64,000 nucleotides of DNA from Acrocarpospora catenulata (GTDB taxonomy: Bacteria; Actinomycetota; Actinomycetes; Streptosporangiales; Streptosporangiaceae), in assembly GCF_018476525.1 (NCBI RefSeq), contig NZ_JAHCST010000001.1, positions 250,069-314,068 of the forward strand. The letters are read 5' to 3'. Below the pieces are notes generated by a model. It ran no database searches, was not told where the DNA came from, and worked only from the letters and a program-made list of their open reading frames with translations. Positions 40,424 to 48,472 of the stretch are shown here, piece after piece. Position numbers and translations under genes: made by a program. How positions within the stretch are numbered: the stretch's first letter is position 1; each line of letters opens with the position of its first letter.

Positions 40424-43400
40424 ATGGGGGCCCTTGTGCCGGGGGAGTCCGTCAGCTCGCTGCTGCCGTACGGCGGCTTGTTGCTCGCGCTTTTCGTGCT
40501 GCTGTGGCTGGTCGACAAGTTCACCGGCGGCATCGTCGAGGAGCTCGGCAAGCGGGTGCTGGACCGTTTCCAGTCCGGGCGTGAGCGCAACCTGCTCAAG
40601 CGGCGCGCGCTGCGGATGTACATCACGGCGGTACGCCAGAACTACGGCACCCACACGATGGGCTTCCGCCGCGACGACGCCCCGATCGCCGTCGAGGACG
40701 TCTACATCCCGGTACGGTACGAATCGGACGGCGAACGCCTCGACGCCGAGGAACGGCTGCGCAACGCGGACCGCGCCGTGGTCGTCGGCGAGCCGGGCGC
40801 CGGCAAGTCGATGCTGCTCAAGCACCTGATGCTGGAGTGGACCAGAAACACCCGCCGCGACCCGTCCACCCGCGTTCCCGTGCTCGTCGACCTCCACCTG
40901 TACGGCACCGGCGGCGCGACCCTGAAGGACCTGCTGGCCAGGGCGCTGAGCCACGGCAAGTGGCAGTTCACGCCCAAGCAACTCGACGCAGCCCTCGGAG
41001 AGGGCCGGTTGCGGCTCTACTTCGACGGCCTGGACGAGGTGCTGCGCGACCGCTACCCGGAGGCGCTGGCCGAGCTGAAGGACCTGGCCCAGCGACACCA
41101 CGCCTGCCCGATGGTCGTGACCTGCCGCAACGAGGTCTACGACGGCGAGCTGGCCGCCGAGTTCGGCCCGCCGCTGACCGTCGCCGATCTCGACGACGCG
41201 GCGCTGCGCCTCCTGCTGCGGCACCTGCTTAACAACGACGAGCAACTGGAGTCGCTGTTCGGCGCGCTCCAGGCCAACCGTCCCGTGCTGAGCCTGGCCC
41301 GTAGCCCGATGCTGCTCACGATGATCGCCTACCTGTATTTGGAGGGCGTGTTCGGCGAGCGAGCCGAGCGCATGCCGCGCTCGCGCTCGGAGTTCTACGA
41401 CAAAACCGTTGCCTACCTGCTCCGCCGCGACGAGGCACGGGGCCTCGACCAGATCACCCGGCACGGCCCCGCCATCAAGCTGGCGATCCTGCGCAAACTC
41501 GCGCTGCTGCTGATGAGCAGGCAGGATGCCGGCGACGGCGACCGCAGGGCCATCACCCATCGCGACCTGCTGGCGGTCATCCGGGCCGAGAGTGAGGACT
41601 TCAACCTCGACCGCGCGGAGGCCGGAGAGGTGATCCGCGAGATCGTCGAACGCAGCCGGTTGCTGATCCGCTTGGAGGGCGCCGAGGAACTGTACGGTTT
41701 CCGGCACCTGACACTTCAGGAATACCTGGCGGCGCTGGAACTGGGGACGAACTGGGAGGAACTGCTCCAGCACTACCAGCGCCACCCCGAGACCTGGCGC
41801 GAGGTCGTCCTCCTGTGGTCCGGCATGGTCGCCGACGACTCCACGCCGCTGCTGCGCGCGATCTACACCGGCGAGGACGACGAGGGACGGGTACTGGTCG
41901 TCCGCTGCCTGGCCGAGGCCACCCGGGTCGAGAGCGCTTTCGCCAACGAGGTCATCGCCCACTTCCTCGGCCAGCTCGCCTCGGGTGCCGTGCTGGCGGA
42001 TGCGACGGTCCGCGCACTCGGCACACTCGTCGGCGTCGGCGGCCCGCGTGGCCAGGGGGTGCTGGACACCCTGCTGCGCATCGTCGACCAGGCCCCCGAC
42101 GTGATCGGCGAGCCACGCGTGGCCAACCAGGCCCGCCCCCAGGTGAACATCGCCGACGAGCCCCGGCGCCAGGCGATCCGCGTGCTCGCCGCCTCCGGCC
42201 ATCCCGAGGCGGGGGCCTTGCTGACCAGACTGGCGCTGTCGGACCCATTCGCCCGTGCCGTGCTGCGTTCGATGGGAGAACTGGCCATCCCGGCTCTGCG
42301 AACGGCCGCGGAACAGGATCAGGGCTGGGCGATCGAGGACATCGGCCTGATCGGCACCCCGGCCGCCGCCGAGGCGCTCGTGCCCCTGCTCGCTCCGGAT
42401 TCCCCCGTGAGCGAGTTCCGGCGCCTACAGGCGGCATGGTGGCTGGCAGCGCTGCTGAACAGCGACGACGTGCGAGCGGTGCTGAACAAGGAACGCCGCG
42501 ACGAGGTCGTGCCCGGCGAGCGCCTGGACTGGGTCACCAAGCCGTACCGGCGTGAATGGTTGCCGCGTTTGTCATCGGTCGTGGGCAGAGTCGCCCGGCT
42601 GCTCGTCCAGGACCTCAACGAGTACCGCCCCGAGTCGGCCCCACCCGACTCCCTGCCTCCGGTGACCCCGCTGATCGCGCTGCCATCGCATGCCGCCTTA
42701 CTGGGGCATCGTGACGGTCAGGAATCGATGTGGGCGGCGGACGAGGACACGCAGCAGCAGATGGACGAGCTACGCCAGCTGGGCGTGTCTGCCTTGGCGC
42801 ACGGCCACAGTTCTGCCGAGGAATGCTGTGCGATGCTGGAAAGTGTGGGCCTTGCCGCCCTGTCGGGGACTCTGGAACCGCGGGTCCGAACCGCTGCGGA
42901 GGCACTGGCACAGCGTGTCGTCGAGAAAGTCTTTCCCGACAGTCCGCAACTGCTGCTGATCCGGGCCCTCGACTGGCGGATCCGGGTCCTCCTCGTGGCC
43001 AGTTTCGGTGCCAGGCACTGTAGCCGGCAGGACTGGGAGGCACTGGCGGAGCGTACGCCGGAACCACGGGTGCTTCGACTGATTCGTAACTCGGTATTGG
43101 TGCTCCTGGCGACTTGGGTCGGGGGATTGGGAGCTGTCCGGGTCGGGGGTGCGATCACCGGATCGTGGGCGCTTGGTCCGGCACCTGCCGCTTGGATCGT
43201 CGGGGCGGCGACCGTGGGGGTGATCGTCGGCTTTGTGGGCTTGGTATTGGAGGCGACAAGCATGGGACCCTCCGCTGACAGCCTCTTCTATGTCATAAGC
43301 GGGGGCATGGCGGTGCTCGGGGGCGTCATTGTCGCGGTTGCACTGCCCATCTACGGCGTGTTCACCACGGTCGAGTGGTTGGCGTCATCGATCGGGGTTT

Positions 43401-43555
43401 GGGGAGGTTGGGCGGTCATTCTGGCCTCGGCCGTGGTGGCGTTCCTCCTGGGCGTAGCCGTGTCGTCGAGGACACGGCGATTCCAGAATCCGTTCCAGAA
43501 CATCTTGCGGAAGTGCGCGCCACATCTGCTTCCGGCCCCGGAGCAGAACGCGTAG
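40424..43555 (+). CDS. membrane-anchored NACHT (STAND) NTPase with HEAT-like region and C-terminal helices
   Basis: 1043 residues. One helix near the N-terminus (LPYGGLLLALFVLLWLV, about 14-30) is followed by a basic segment, then a NACHT module: Walker A GEPGAGKS (122-129), Walker B LRLYFDGLDEV (196-206), sensor VVTCRNEVY and a winged-helix part ending FRHLTLQEYLAAL. Residues 500-700 show alpha-repeat (HEAT-like) pattern, and about 885-1025 hold four membrane helices. GTG at 40436, with GGGGG seven bases upstream, is an alternative start. NACHT proteins in bacteria include anti-phage sensors (bNACHT, Avs-like); the doubly anchored layout suggests a membrane-acting effector. That role is inference. 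Confidence 0.85.
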   Translation: MGALVPGESVSSLLPYGGLLLALFVLLWLVDKFTGGIVEELGKRVLDRFQSGRERNLLKRRALRMYITAVRQNYGTHTMGFRRDDAPIAVEDVYIPVRYESDGERLDAEERLRNADRAVVVGEPGAGKSMLLKHLMLEWTRNTRRDPSTRVPVLVDLHLYGTGGATLKDLLARALSHGKWQFTPKQLDAALGEGRLRLYFDGLDEVLRDRYPEALAELKDLAQRHHACPMVVTCRNEVYDGELAAEFGPPLTVADLDDAALRLLLRHLLNNDEQLESLFGALQANRPVLSLARSPMLLTMIAYLYLEGVFGERAERMPRSRSEFYDKTVAYLLRRDEARGLDQITRHGPAIKLAILRKLALLLMSRQDAGDGDRRAITHRDLLAVIRAESEDFNLDRAEAGEVIREIVERSRLLIRLEGAEELYGFRHLTLQEYLAALELGTNWEELLQHYQRHPETWREVVLLWSGMVADDSTPLLRAIYTGEDDEGRVLVVRCLAEATRVESAFANEVIAHFLGQLASGAVLADATVRALGTLVGVGGPRGQGVLDTLLRIVDQAPDVIGEPRVANQARPQVNIADEPRRQAIRVLAASGHPEAGALLTRLALSDPFARAVLRSMGELAIPALRTAAEQDQGWAIEDIGLIGTPAAAEALVPLLAPDSPVSEFRRLQAAWWLAALLNSDDVRAVLNKERRDEVVPGERLDWVTKPYRREWLPRLSSVVGRVARLLVQDLNEYRPESAPPDSLPPVTPLIALPSHAALLGHRDGQESMWAADEDTQQQMDELRQLGVSALAHGHSSAEECCAMLESVGLAALSGTLEPRVRTAAEALAQRVVEKVFPDSPQLLLIRALDWRIRVLLVASFGARHCSRQDWEALAERTPEPRVLRLIRNSVLVLLATWVGGLGAVRVGGAITGSWALGPAPAAWIVGAATVGVIVGFVGLVLEATSMGPSADSLFYVISGGMAVLGGVIVAVALPIYGVFTTVEWLASSIGVWGGWAVILASAVVAFLLGVAVSSRTRRFQNPFQNILRKCAPHLLPAPEQNA

Positions 43556-43583
43556 GTCGCGGACCGCCATTGAGGTCGAACGG

Positions 43584-44765
43584 TCAGAAGCTCCGGGGCA
43601 GGCCAAGGACCTGGGTGGCCAGGTAGTTCAGCAGCAGTTCCTCGGTGACGGGGGCGACCCTGCCGATGCGGGCCTCGTTGAGTAGGCGGGCGACCGGGTA
43701 CTCCAGGGAGTACGCCATCCCCCCGTGGGTCTGGAAGGCGGCGTCGGCGGCCTCCCAGGCGGCCTGGGAGGCGGTGAGTTTGGCGATGTTGGCCTCGGTG
43801 CCGCAGGGCAGGCCCTGGTCGAAGAGCCAGGCGGCCTTGTGCAGCATTAGCCGGGCGAGTTCGATTTTGGCTTTCACCTGGGCGAGCGGGAAGGCGATGG
43901 CCTGGTTGGCGCCGATCGGGCGGTTGAAGACCTCGCGTTGTTTCGCGTAGTCGACCGCGACTCGGAGGGCGACCTCGGCGCCGCCCAGGGCGCTGGCGCC
44001 CAGCAGGATGCGCTCGGGGTTGAGGATGTCCCACAGGACGAGCGCGCCACCGTCGACCTCCCCGAGGACGTTCTCCGCGGGCACCCGCAGGTCGTCGAAG
44101 AAGACCATGTTGGAGGGGGTGGTGTTGGCCCCCATCTTCGGGATCGGCCGGTAGGACAGCTGCCCGGCCGCCACCGCCTCGGGTACGTTGACCAGGAAGA
44201 CCGTCATACCGCTGGTCCGGGGTTTGGCCTCGGCGGCGGGAATGGTGCGGGTGACCAGCAGCATCCAGCCGGCCCGCTGCACGCCGGTGATCCAGATCTT
44301 CTGGCCGTTGATCACGTACGAGGCCCCGTCCAGGCGGGCGCTGGTGGAGATGGCCAGCGCGTTGGAGCCCGCGTCCGGCTCGGTCAGCGCGAAACACGTC
44401 TCGACCTCCCCGGTGGCCAGCCGGGGGAGCAGCTCGGCGCGCTGCCGCTCGGTGCCGTGCCGGGCCAGGGTGAGCGCGCCGAACCCAGGGGTGAGCACGT
44501 AGGTGAAGGCAGAGCCCCCGGCCGCGCCGGAGGCCGCCAGCGTCTCGGTGGCCACGGCCAGCTCCAGCAGCCCCTGCCCGCCGCCGCCGTACTCCTCGGG
44601 AACCGCGAGCCCGAGCCAGCCGCCCTTGGCCAGCTCGGCCCACACCTCCTCGGGCCAGCGTTTGTCGGCCTCGCACCGCTCCCAGTAGTCCATGCCGTAC
44701 TTCGCGCACACGGCCGCGATCCCGCGCTGTACGGCCTGCGCGCTCTCCGGAAGCGTGAAGTCCAT
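43584..44765 (-). CDS. acyl-CoA dehydrogenase
   Basis: 393-residue FAD flavoenzyme oxidising an acyl-CoA to the enoyl-CoA. The signatures CFALTEPDAGSNA, INGQKIWITG and the C-terminal QTHGGMAYSLEYPVARLLNEARI are present, with AIAFPLAQVKAKIELARLML typical of the fourth helix bundle. The usual catalytic base near the C-terminus is hard to fix; Glu in PVTEELLLNYLA is nearby. ATG at 44765 has GGGAGGG about seven bases before it. It overlaps nothing and follows the methyltransferase-like gene by 18 nt. Chain-length preference is unknown. Confidence 0.9.
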   Translation of the reverse strand: MDFTLPESAQAVQRGIAAVCAKYGMDYWERCEADKRWPEEVWAELAKGGWLGLAVPEEYGGGGQGLLELAVATETLAASGAAGGSAFTYVLTPGFGALTLARHGTERQRAELLPRLATGEVETCFALTEPDAGSNALAISTSARLDGASYVINGQKIWITGVQRAGWMLLVTRTIPAAEAKPRTSGMTVFLVNVPEAVAAGQLSYRPIPKMGANTTPSNMVFFDDLRVPAENVLGEVDGGALVLWDILNPERILLGASALGGAEVALRVAVDYAKQREVFNRPIGANQAIAFPLAQVKAKIELARLMLHKAAWLFDQGLPCGTEANIAKLTASQAAWEAADAAFQTHGGMAYSLEYPVARLLNEARIGRVAPVTEELLLNYLATQVLGLPRSF

Positions 44766-44783
44766 GCCAGGCCCTCCCAATGG

Positions 44784-45377
44784 CTAACTCTGTCGTGGCC
44801 GCCGCGCGTGGTACACGAAGGCCGGAGGCAGGTTACGCCAGACTGTACGCCCGAGCACGACCTCCTCGAAGGCCTCGGTCAGCGCCCGCCGGATGCGCAC
44901 CGCCGGGGGCAGGCGGCGGGCGTGCACGTACGCGAACATGGTGAAGGCCCCGGCCGGGTTCAGCGCCGCCAGGACGCCGGAGAGCAGCGCGTGCTGGGTT
45001 CCCCACCCGAACGCCGCCCACGGCAGCCCGCTCACGATCACGTCGGCCTGCCCGGCCCGGCGGGCGGTCAGCAGGTCGGGCAGCCTGGCCGCGTCGTCCA
45101 CGATGAGCTCGACGCCCGGGTGCCGGGTGGACAGGTGGGCCGCCAGTTGCGGGTTGATCTCGACCGCCAGGTGCCGCCCGCGGCCGCCGAGCCGCCGCTG
45201 GATCTCGCCGGTGAACGATCCCGTCCCCGGGCCGAGCTCGACCACCGTCGGGTTGCCGTACTCGGGGATCGGCACGGTGACGGCGGCGGCCAGCTGCCGT
45301 GAGCTGGGGGCGATGGCGCCGATCGCGGCGGGGGAACGCATGAACTGCCCGAAGAAGAGCGCAGAACCGTTAGCCAT
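44784..45377 (-). CDS. phospholipid N-methyltransferase-like protein
   Basis: 197 residues. The N-terminal LFFGQFMRSPAAIGAIAPSSRQLA followed by SAM motif I VVELGPGTGSFTGEIQ resembles bacterial PmtA-type and KsgA-like methyltransferases (COG3963). Motif II is AVEINPQ and IVSGLPWAAFG corresponds to the NLPY/NIPF-like motif IV. PmtA methylates phosphatidylethanolamine; function here is by similarity only. ATG at 45377 lies six bases after ACGTTA's complement TAACGT with no ribosome site, so leaderless. It is co-directional with the acyl-CoA dehydrogenase. Confidence 0.75.
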   Translation of the reverse strand: MANGSALFFGQFMRSPAAIGAIAPSSRQLAAAVTVPIPEYGNPTVVELGPGTGSFTGEIQRRLGGRGRHLAVEINPQLAAHLSTRHPGVELIVDDAARLPDLLTARRAGQADVIVSGLPWAAFGWGTQHALLSGVLAALNPAGAFTMFAYVHARRLPPAVRIRRALTEAFEEVVLGRTVWRNLPPAFVYHARRPRQS

Positions 45378-45508
45378 GCCCGCACGTTAGAAGTTTTTCC
45401 GCGCGCGGTGCCCCGTTCCAGCGGTCCGACTCACCGGCCACTTGGAGGAGGCCGCTCCCACGGGCGAAGGAGGGGAAGCCACCCCCGGAGGCGGATACGG
45501 TTTCTGTC

Positions 45509-47140
45509 ATGCGGTGGCGTGTTCTGACGCTTGATCTCCTGCTGGCCTCGGCAGGGATCGCGCTGTGCGTCATGACCTGCCAGACCTGGGGCGGCCCCAG
45601 CTTCCCGACCTGGCTGGTGGTCGCTTTCGTGCTGCTCGCCGGTCTGCCGATGGGCCTGGTCCGCCGGTGGCCCGGCCAGGTCACCGTCTACCTGGCGGTG
45701 CTGCTGGTGATCCTGGACGACCTGGGCGCCGGGGTGCTGGACGGGGTGCAGATCCTGCTCGCGCTGTCGGCCGGCTCGCTGGCCAGGTCCCGCGGCTGGG
45801 GCTGGACCCTGCCCGCGGCGGCGGTGGCCTGCCTGGCCACCGGCGTCAACCTCGCCGACCCCGGCGTGCCGCTGGCCGCCAACTTCTGGTACTACACGGT
45901 CGGCATCATCGCCATTCCGGTCACCATCGGCCGGTACCTGCGCAGCCAGTCCGGCGCGGTGCCGGAGGGCGAGGAGCGGGCGCCCGTGCTGGACCTGCTG
46001 CTGGCCGGCGGCGGGGTCGCCTTCGCCGTGCTCGGCACCTGGAGCAGCTGGCCGGAGGCGGACATGCACGTCTGGGGCATCGGCCTGCTGGCGGTGATCG
46101 CCGGTCTGGCGCTGGGTGTGGTGCGCTGGCTGCCCGGTTCGGTGCTGCTGCTGGAGAGCGTCGTCCTGCTGCTGGCCGTAGGCCGCGCCCCCGAGGCAGC
46201 CGACAGCCTCCAGGTGCTGCTGTTCATCGCGCTCGGCGTTTTCGCCAGCCAGGTGACCTGGCGCTGGCAGCTCGCCGGGTACGCGCTGACCTGCATGGTC
46301 ACCATGCTGGCCGCGCTCGGCGCCGCGGCGGAGGTGACCGCCTGGTGGTTCCCTGTGCTGGCCACCCTGGTCGCCGCCCCGGCCGCCATCGGCGCCTTCG
46401 TCCGGGCCCGCAGGACCGCCAACCGGCGGGAGGTGGAGCTGGCCGCCGAGCGGGCCAGGTCGGACCGGCTGGCCGAGCGGGAGCGGATCGCCCGGGAGGT
46501 GCACGACATCGTGGCCCACCACGTCGGCGCCATGGTGCTGCGGGCCGGGGCCGCCGAGTACGCGGGCGCCACCGGCCCGGCGGCCGAGGCGCTGGCCGAC
46601 ATCCGGGCCACCGGCCACCAGGTGCTGGAAGACCTGCGCGGCCTGCTCAACGTGCTGCGGGGCCCAGAGGCCGCGGACGGGCAGCTGTCGGTCAACGACC
46701 CGGAGGAGGTCATGCGGGACGCGGTCGCCCGGGTGACCGGGGCCGGTCTTGAGGTCACCCTGGAGCTGGCGCCCGAGGTGGCCGCCGCCCCGCTGGTGGC
46801 CCGGGCGTCGGCGGCCCGGATCGTCCAGGAGGGCCTGACCAACGTGCTCAAGCACGCCGGGCCGGGGGTGCGGGTGAAGGTGAGCGTGGCCGTGCAGGGT
46901 CCCGAGCTGGCCGTGGAGATCAGCAACGAGGGCGGCGGGCGTCCGGCCGCGCTGCCGTCCTCAGGTCAGGGCATCGCCGGGATGCGGGAGCGCGCGCACG
47001 CCCTCGGCGGGCGGCTCACCGCCGGGCCGCTTCCCGGCGGCGGCTGGCGGCTGGCGGCCGTGCTGGCCCTGCCGGAGGAGGACCCGACAGGATGGGAGTG
47101 CATGTTCACCAAGAGCGCTTTTTCGGGGAGCGCCGGATGA
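45509..47140 (+). CDS. DesK/NarL-type sensor histidine kinase
   Basis: 543 residues. Residues 1 to about 300 contain roughly ten membrane helices without a large outside domain, suggesting sensing within the membrane. HisKA_3 follows with phospho-acceptor His near residue 331 in EREVHDIVAHHVGAMVL-like sequence, then an ATPase domain (RIVQEGLTNVLKHAG N-box, GQGIAGMRERA G-box). TACGGT lies seven bases before the ATG, with no ribosome site. The stop overlaps the response regulator ATG. The cue is unknown; such kinases often guard against cell-envelope stress. Confidence 0.9.
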   Translation: MRWRVLTLDLLLASAGIALCVMTCQTWGGPSFPTWLVVAFVLLAGLPMGLVRRWPGQVTVYLAVLLVILDDLGAGVLDGVQILLALSAGSLARSRGWGWTLPAAAVACLATGVNLADPGVPLAANFWYYTVGIIAIPVTIGRYLRSQSGAVPEGEERAPVLDLLLAGGGVAFAVLGTWSSWPEADMHVWGIGLLAVIAGLALGVVRWLPGSVLLLESVVLLLAVGRAPEAADSLQVLLFIALGVFASQVTWRWQLAGYALTCMVTMLAALGAAAEVTAWWFPVLATLVAAPAAIGAFVRARRTANRREVELAAERARSDRLAERERIAREVHDIVAHHVGAMVLRAGAAEYAGATGPAAEALADIRATGHQVLEDLRGLLNVLRGPEAADGQLSVNDPEEVMRDAVARVTGAGLEVTLELAPEVAAAPLVARASAARIVQEGLTNVLKHAGPGVRVKVSVAVQGPELAVEISNEGGGRPAALPSSGQGIAGMRERAHALGGRLTAGPLPGGGWRLAAVLALPEEDPTGWECMFTKSAFSGSAG

Positions 47141-47799
47141 TCCGGGTAGTGGTCGCCGACGACCAGGCGCTGGTCCGCGCCGGGGTGCGGATGATGCTGG
47201 AGGCCGCGGGGGACGTGACCGTCTGCGCGGAGGCCGCCGACGGCGCCCAGGCCGTGCAGGAGGCCGAGCGGCACCGGCCGGACGTGGTGCTGATGGACCT
47301 GCGCATGCCCCGGGTGGACGGCCTGGAGGCCACCCGGCGCATCCTGGCCGCCCAGCCCGCGGCCCGCATCGTGGTGCTCACCACCTTCGCCGAGGACGAG
47401 AACGTGTACGCGGCGCTGCGTGCCGGGGCGCTCGGCTTCCTGGTCAAGGACGACCCGCCGGACCGCATGGTGGAGGCGGTGCGCCGGGCCGCGCTGGGGG
47501 AGCCGCTGCTGGCCGCCTCGGTGCTGCGCCGGGTGGTGGCCCGGGCGCTGGCCGCCGAGCCCGACGCTCCCCGGGTGCCGCCCGGGCTCACCGAGCGGGA
47601 GCTCCAGGTGCTCACCCTGGTCGGCATGGGCCTGTCCAACGGCGAGATCGGGGAGCGGCTGCACCTGGGGGTGACCACCGTCAAGACCCACGTGGCCGCC
47701 GTGATGGAGAAGCTCGACCTGCGCAACCGCACCCAGGCCGCGGTGGTCGCGCACCGGCTCGGGCTGGTGGACGCCGACTTCCGGCCCACCCGCCCCTGA
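47137..47799 (+). CDS. NarL/LuxR-type response regulator
   Basis: 220 residues. The receiver (1-120) has the acidic pair in VVADDQ, phospho-acceptor Asp in VVLMDLRMPRVDG, Thr in VVLTTF and Lys in FLVKDD. The C-terminal LuxR HTH is LTERELQVLTLVGMGLSNGE followed by IGERLHLGVTTVKTHV. ATG at 47137 is set by the ATGA overlap with the kinase stop; the frame's extra N-terminal codons lie within the kinase gene. It is the cognate partner of the upstream kinase. Confidence 0.93.
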   Translation: MIRVVVADDQALVRAGVRMMLEAAGDVTVCAEAADGAQAVQEAERHRPDVVLMDLRMPRVDGLEATRRILAAQPAARIVVLTTFAEDENVYAALRAGALGFLVKDDPPDRMVEAVRRAALGEPLLAASVLRRVVARALAAEPDAPRVPPGLTERELQVLTLVGMGLSNGEIGERLHLGVTTVKTHVAAVMEKLDLRNRTQAAVVAHRLGLVDADFRPTRP

Positions 47800-47875
47800 C
47801 ACCCGTGTGAATGTTGGGAAAAACGGACGGCGGGCAGCATCGGGCGCGAAGCCGCGCACATGTAGGGTCGGGGTC

Positions 47876-48472
47876 GTGGACACCGCCGAGGACCGGATTT
47901 GGACCATCCCGAATCTGCTGAGCTTCCTCCGCCTGCTCGGCGTGCCCGTCTTCCTCTGGCTGGTGCTCGGCCCGAAGGCCGACGGCTGGGCGCTGGTGCT
48001 GCTTATGCTGGCCGGGTTCTCCGACTGGCTGGACGGCAAGCTGGCCCGGGCCTGGAACCAGACCAGCAGGCTGGGCCGCCTGATCGACCCGGCGGCCGAC
48101 CGGCTCTACATCCTGGCCACCCTGATCGGCCTGCTGCTGCGCGAGATCATCCCCTGGTGGCTGGTGGCGTTGCTGGTGGCCCGTGACCTGCTGTTGCTCT
48201 GCACGGTCCCCATCCTGCGCCGCCTCGGCTACGGCCCGGCCCTGCCGGTGCACTTCCTCGGCAAGGCCGCCACCGCCAACCTGATGTACGCCTTCCCGCT
48301 GCTCTTCCTGGCCGCCCACACCGGCTGGTACGCCGAGATCTCCGCCATCCTCGGCTGGGCCTTCGTCATCTGGGGCACCGGCCTGTACTGGTGGGCCGGG
48401 CTTCTGTACGTCGCGCAGGTACGCATGCTGGCCCAGGCCACCGGGGAGCCGACCCTCGGGGACACGCGGTGA
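47876..48472 (+). CDS. CDP-alcohol phosphatidyltransferase
   Basis: 198-residue membrane enzyme with the complete CDP-OH-P motif, DGKLAR with [10 protein letters not shown] (DGxxAR-x8-GxxxDxxxD), and about five to six helices. It would transfer a phosphatidyl group to an alcohol such as glycerol phosphate, or make cardiolipin. GTG at 47876 stands seven bases after TAGGGT with no ribosome site, so leaderless. Its stop overlaps the next gene's GTG (GTGA), linking it to the GDP-mannose gene, perhaps for phosphatidylinositol mannoside-like glycolipids; that link is inference. Confidence 0.87.
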   Translation: MDTAEDRIWTIPNLLSFLRLLGVPVFLWLVLGPKADGWALVLLMLAGFSDWLDGKLARAWNQTSRLGRLIDPAADRLYILATLIGLLLREIIPWWLVALLVARDLLLLCTVPILRRLGYGPALPVHFLGKAATANLMYAFPLLFLAAHTGWYAEISAILGWAFVIWGTGLYWWAGLLYVAQVRMLAQATGEPTLGDTR

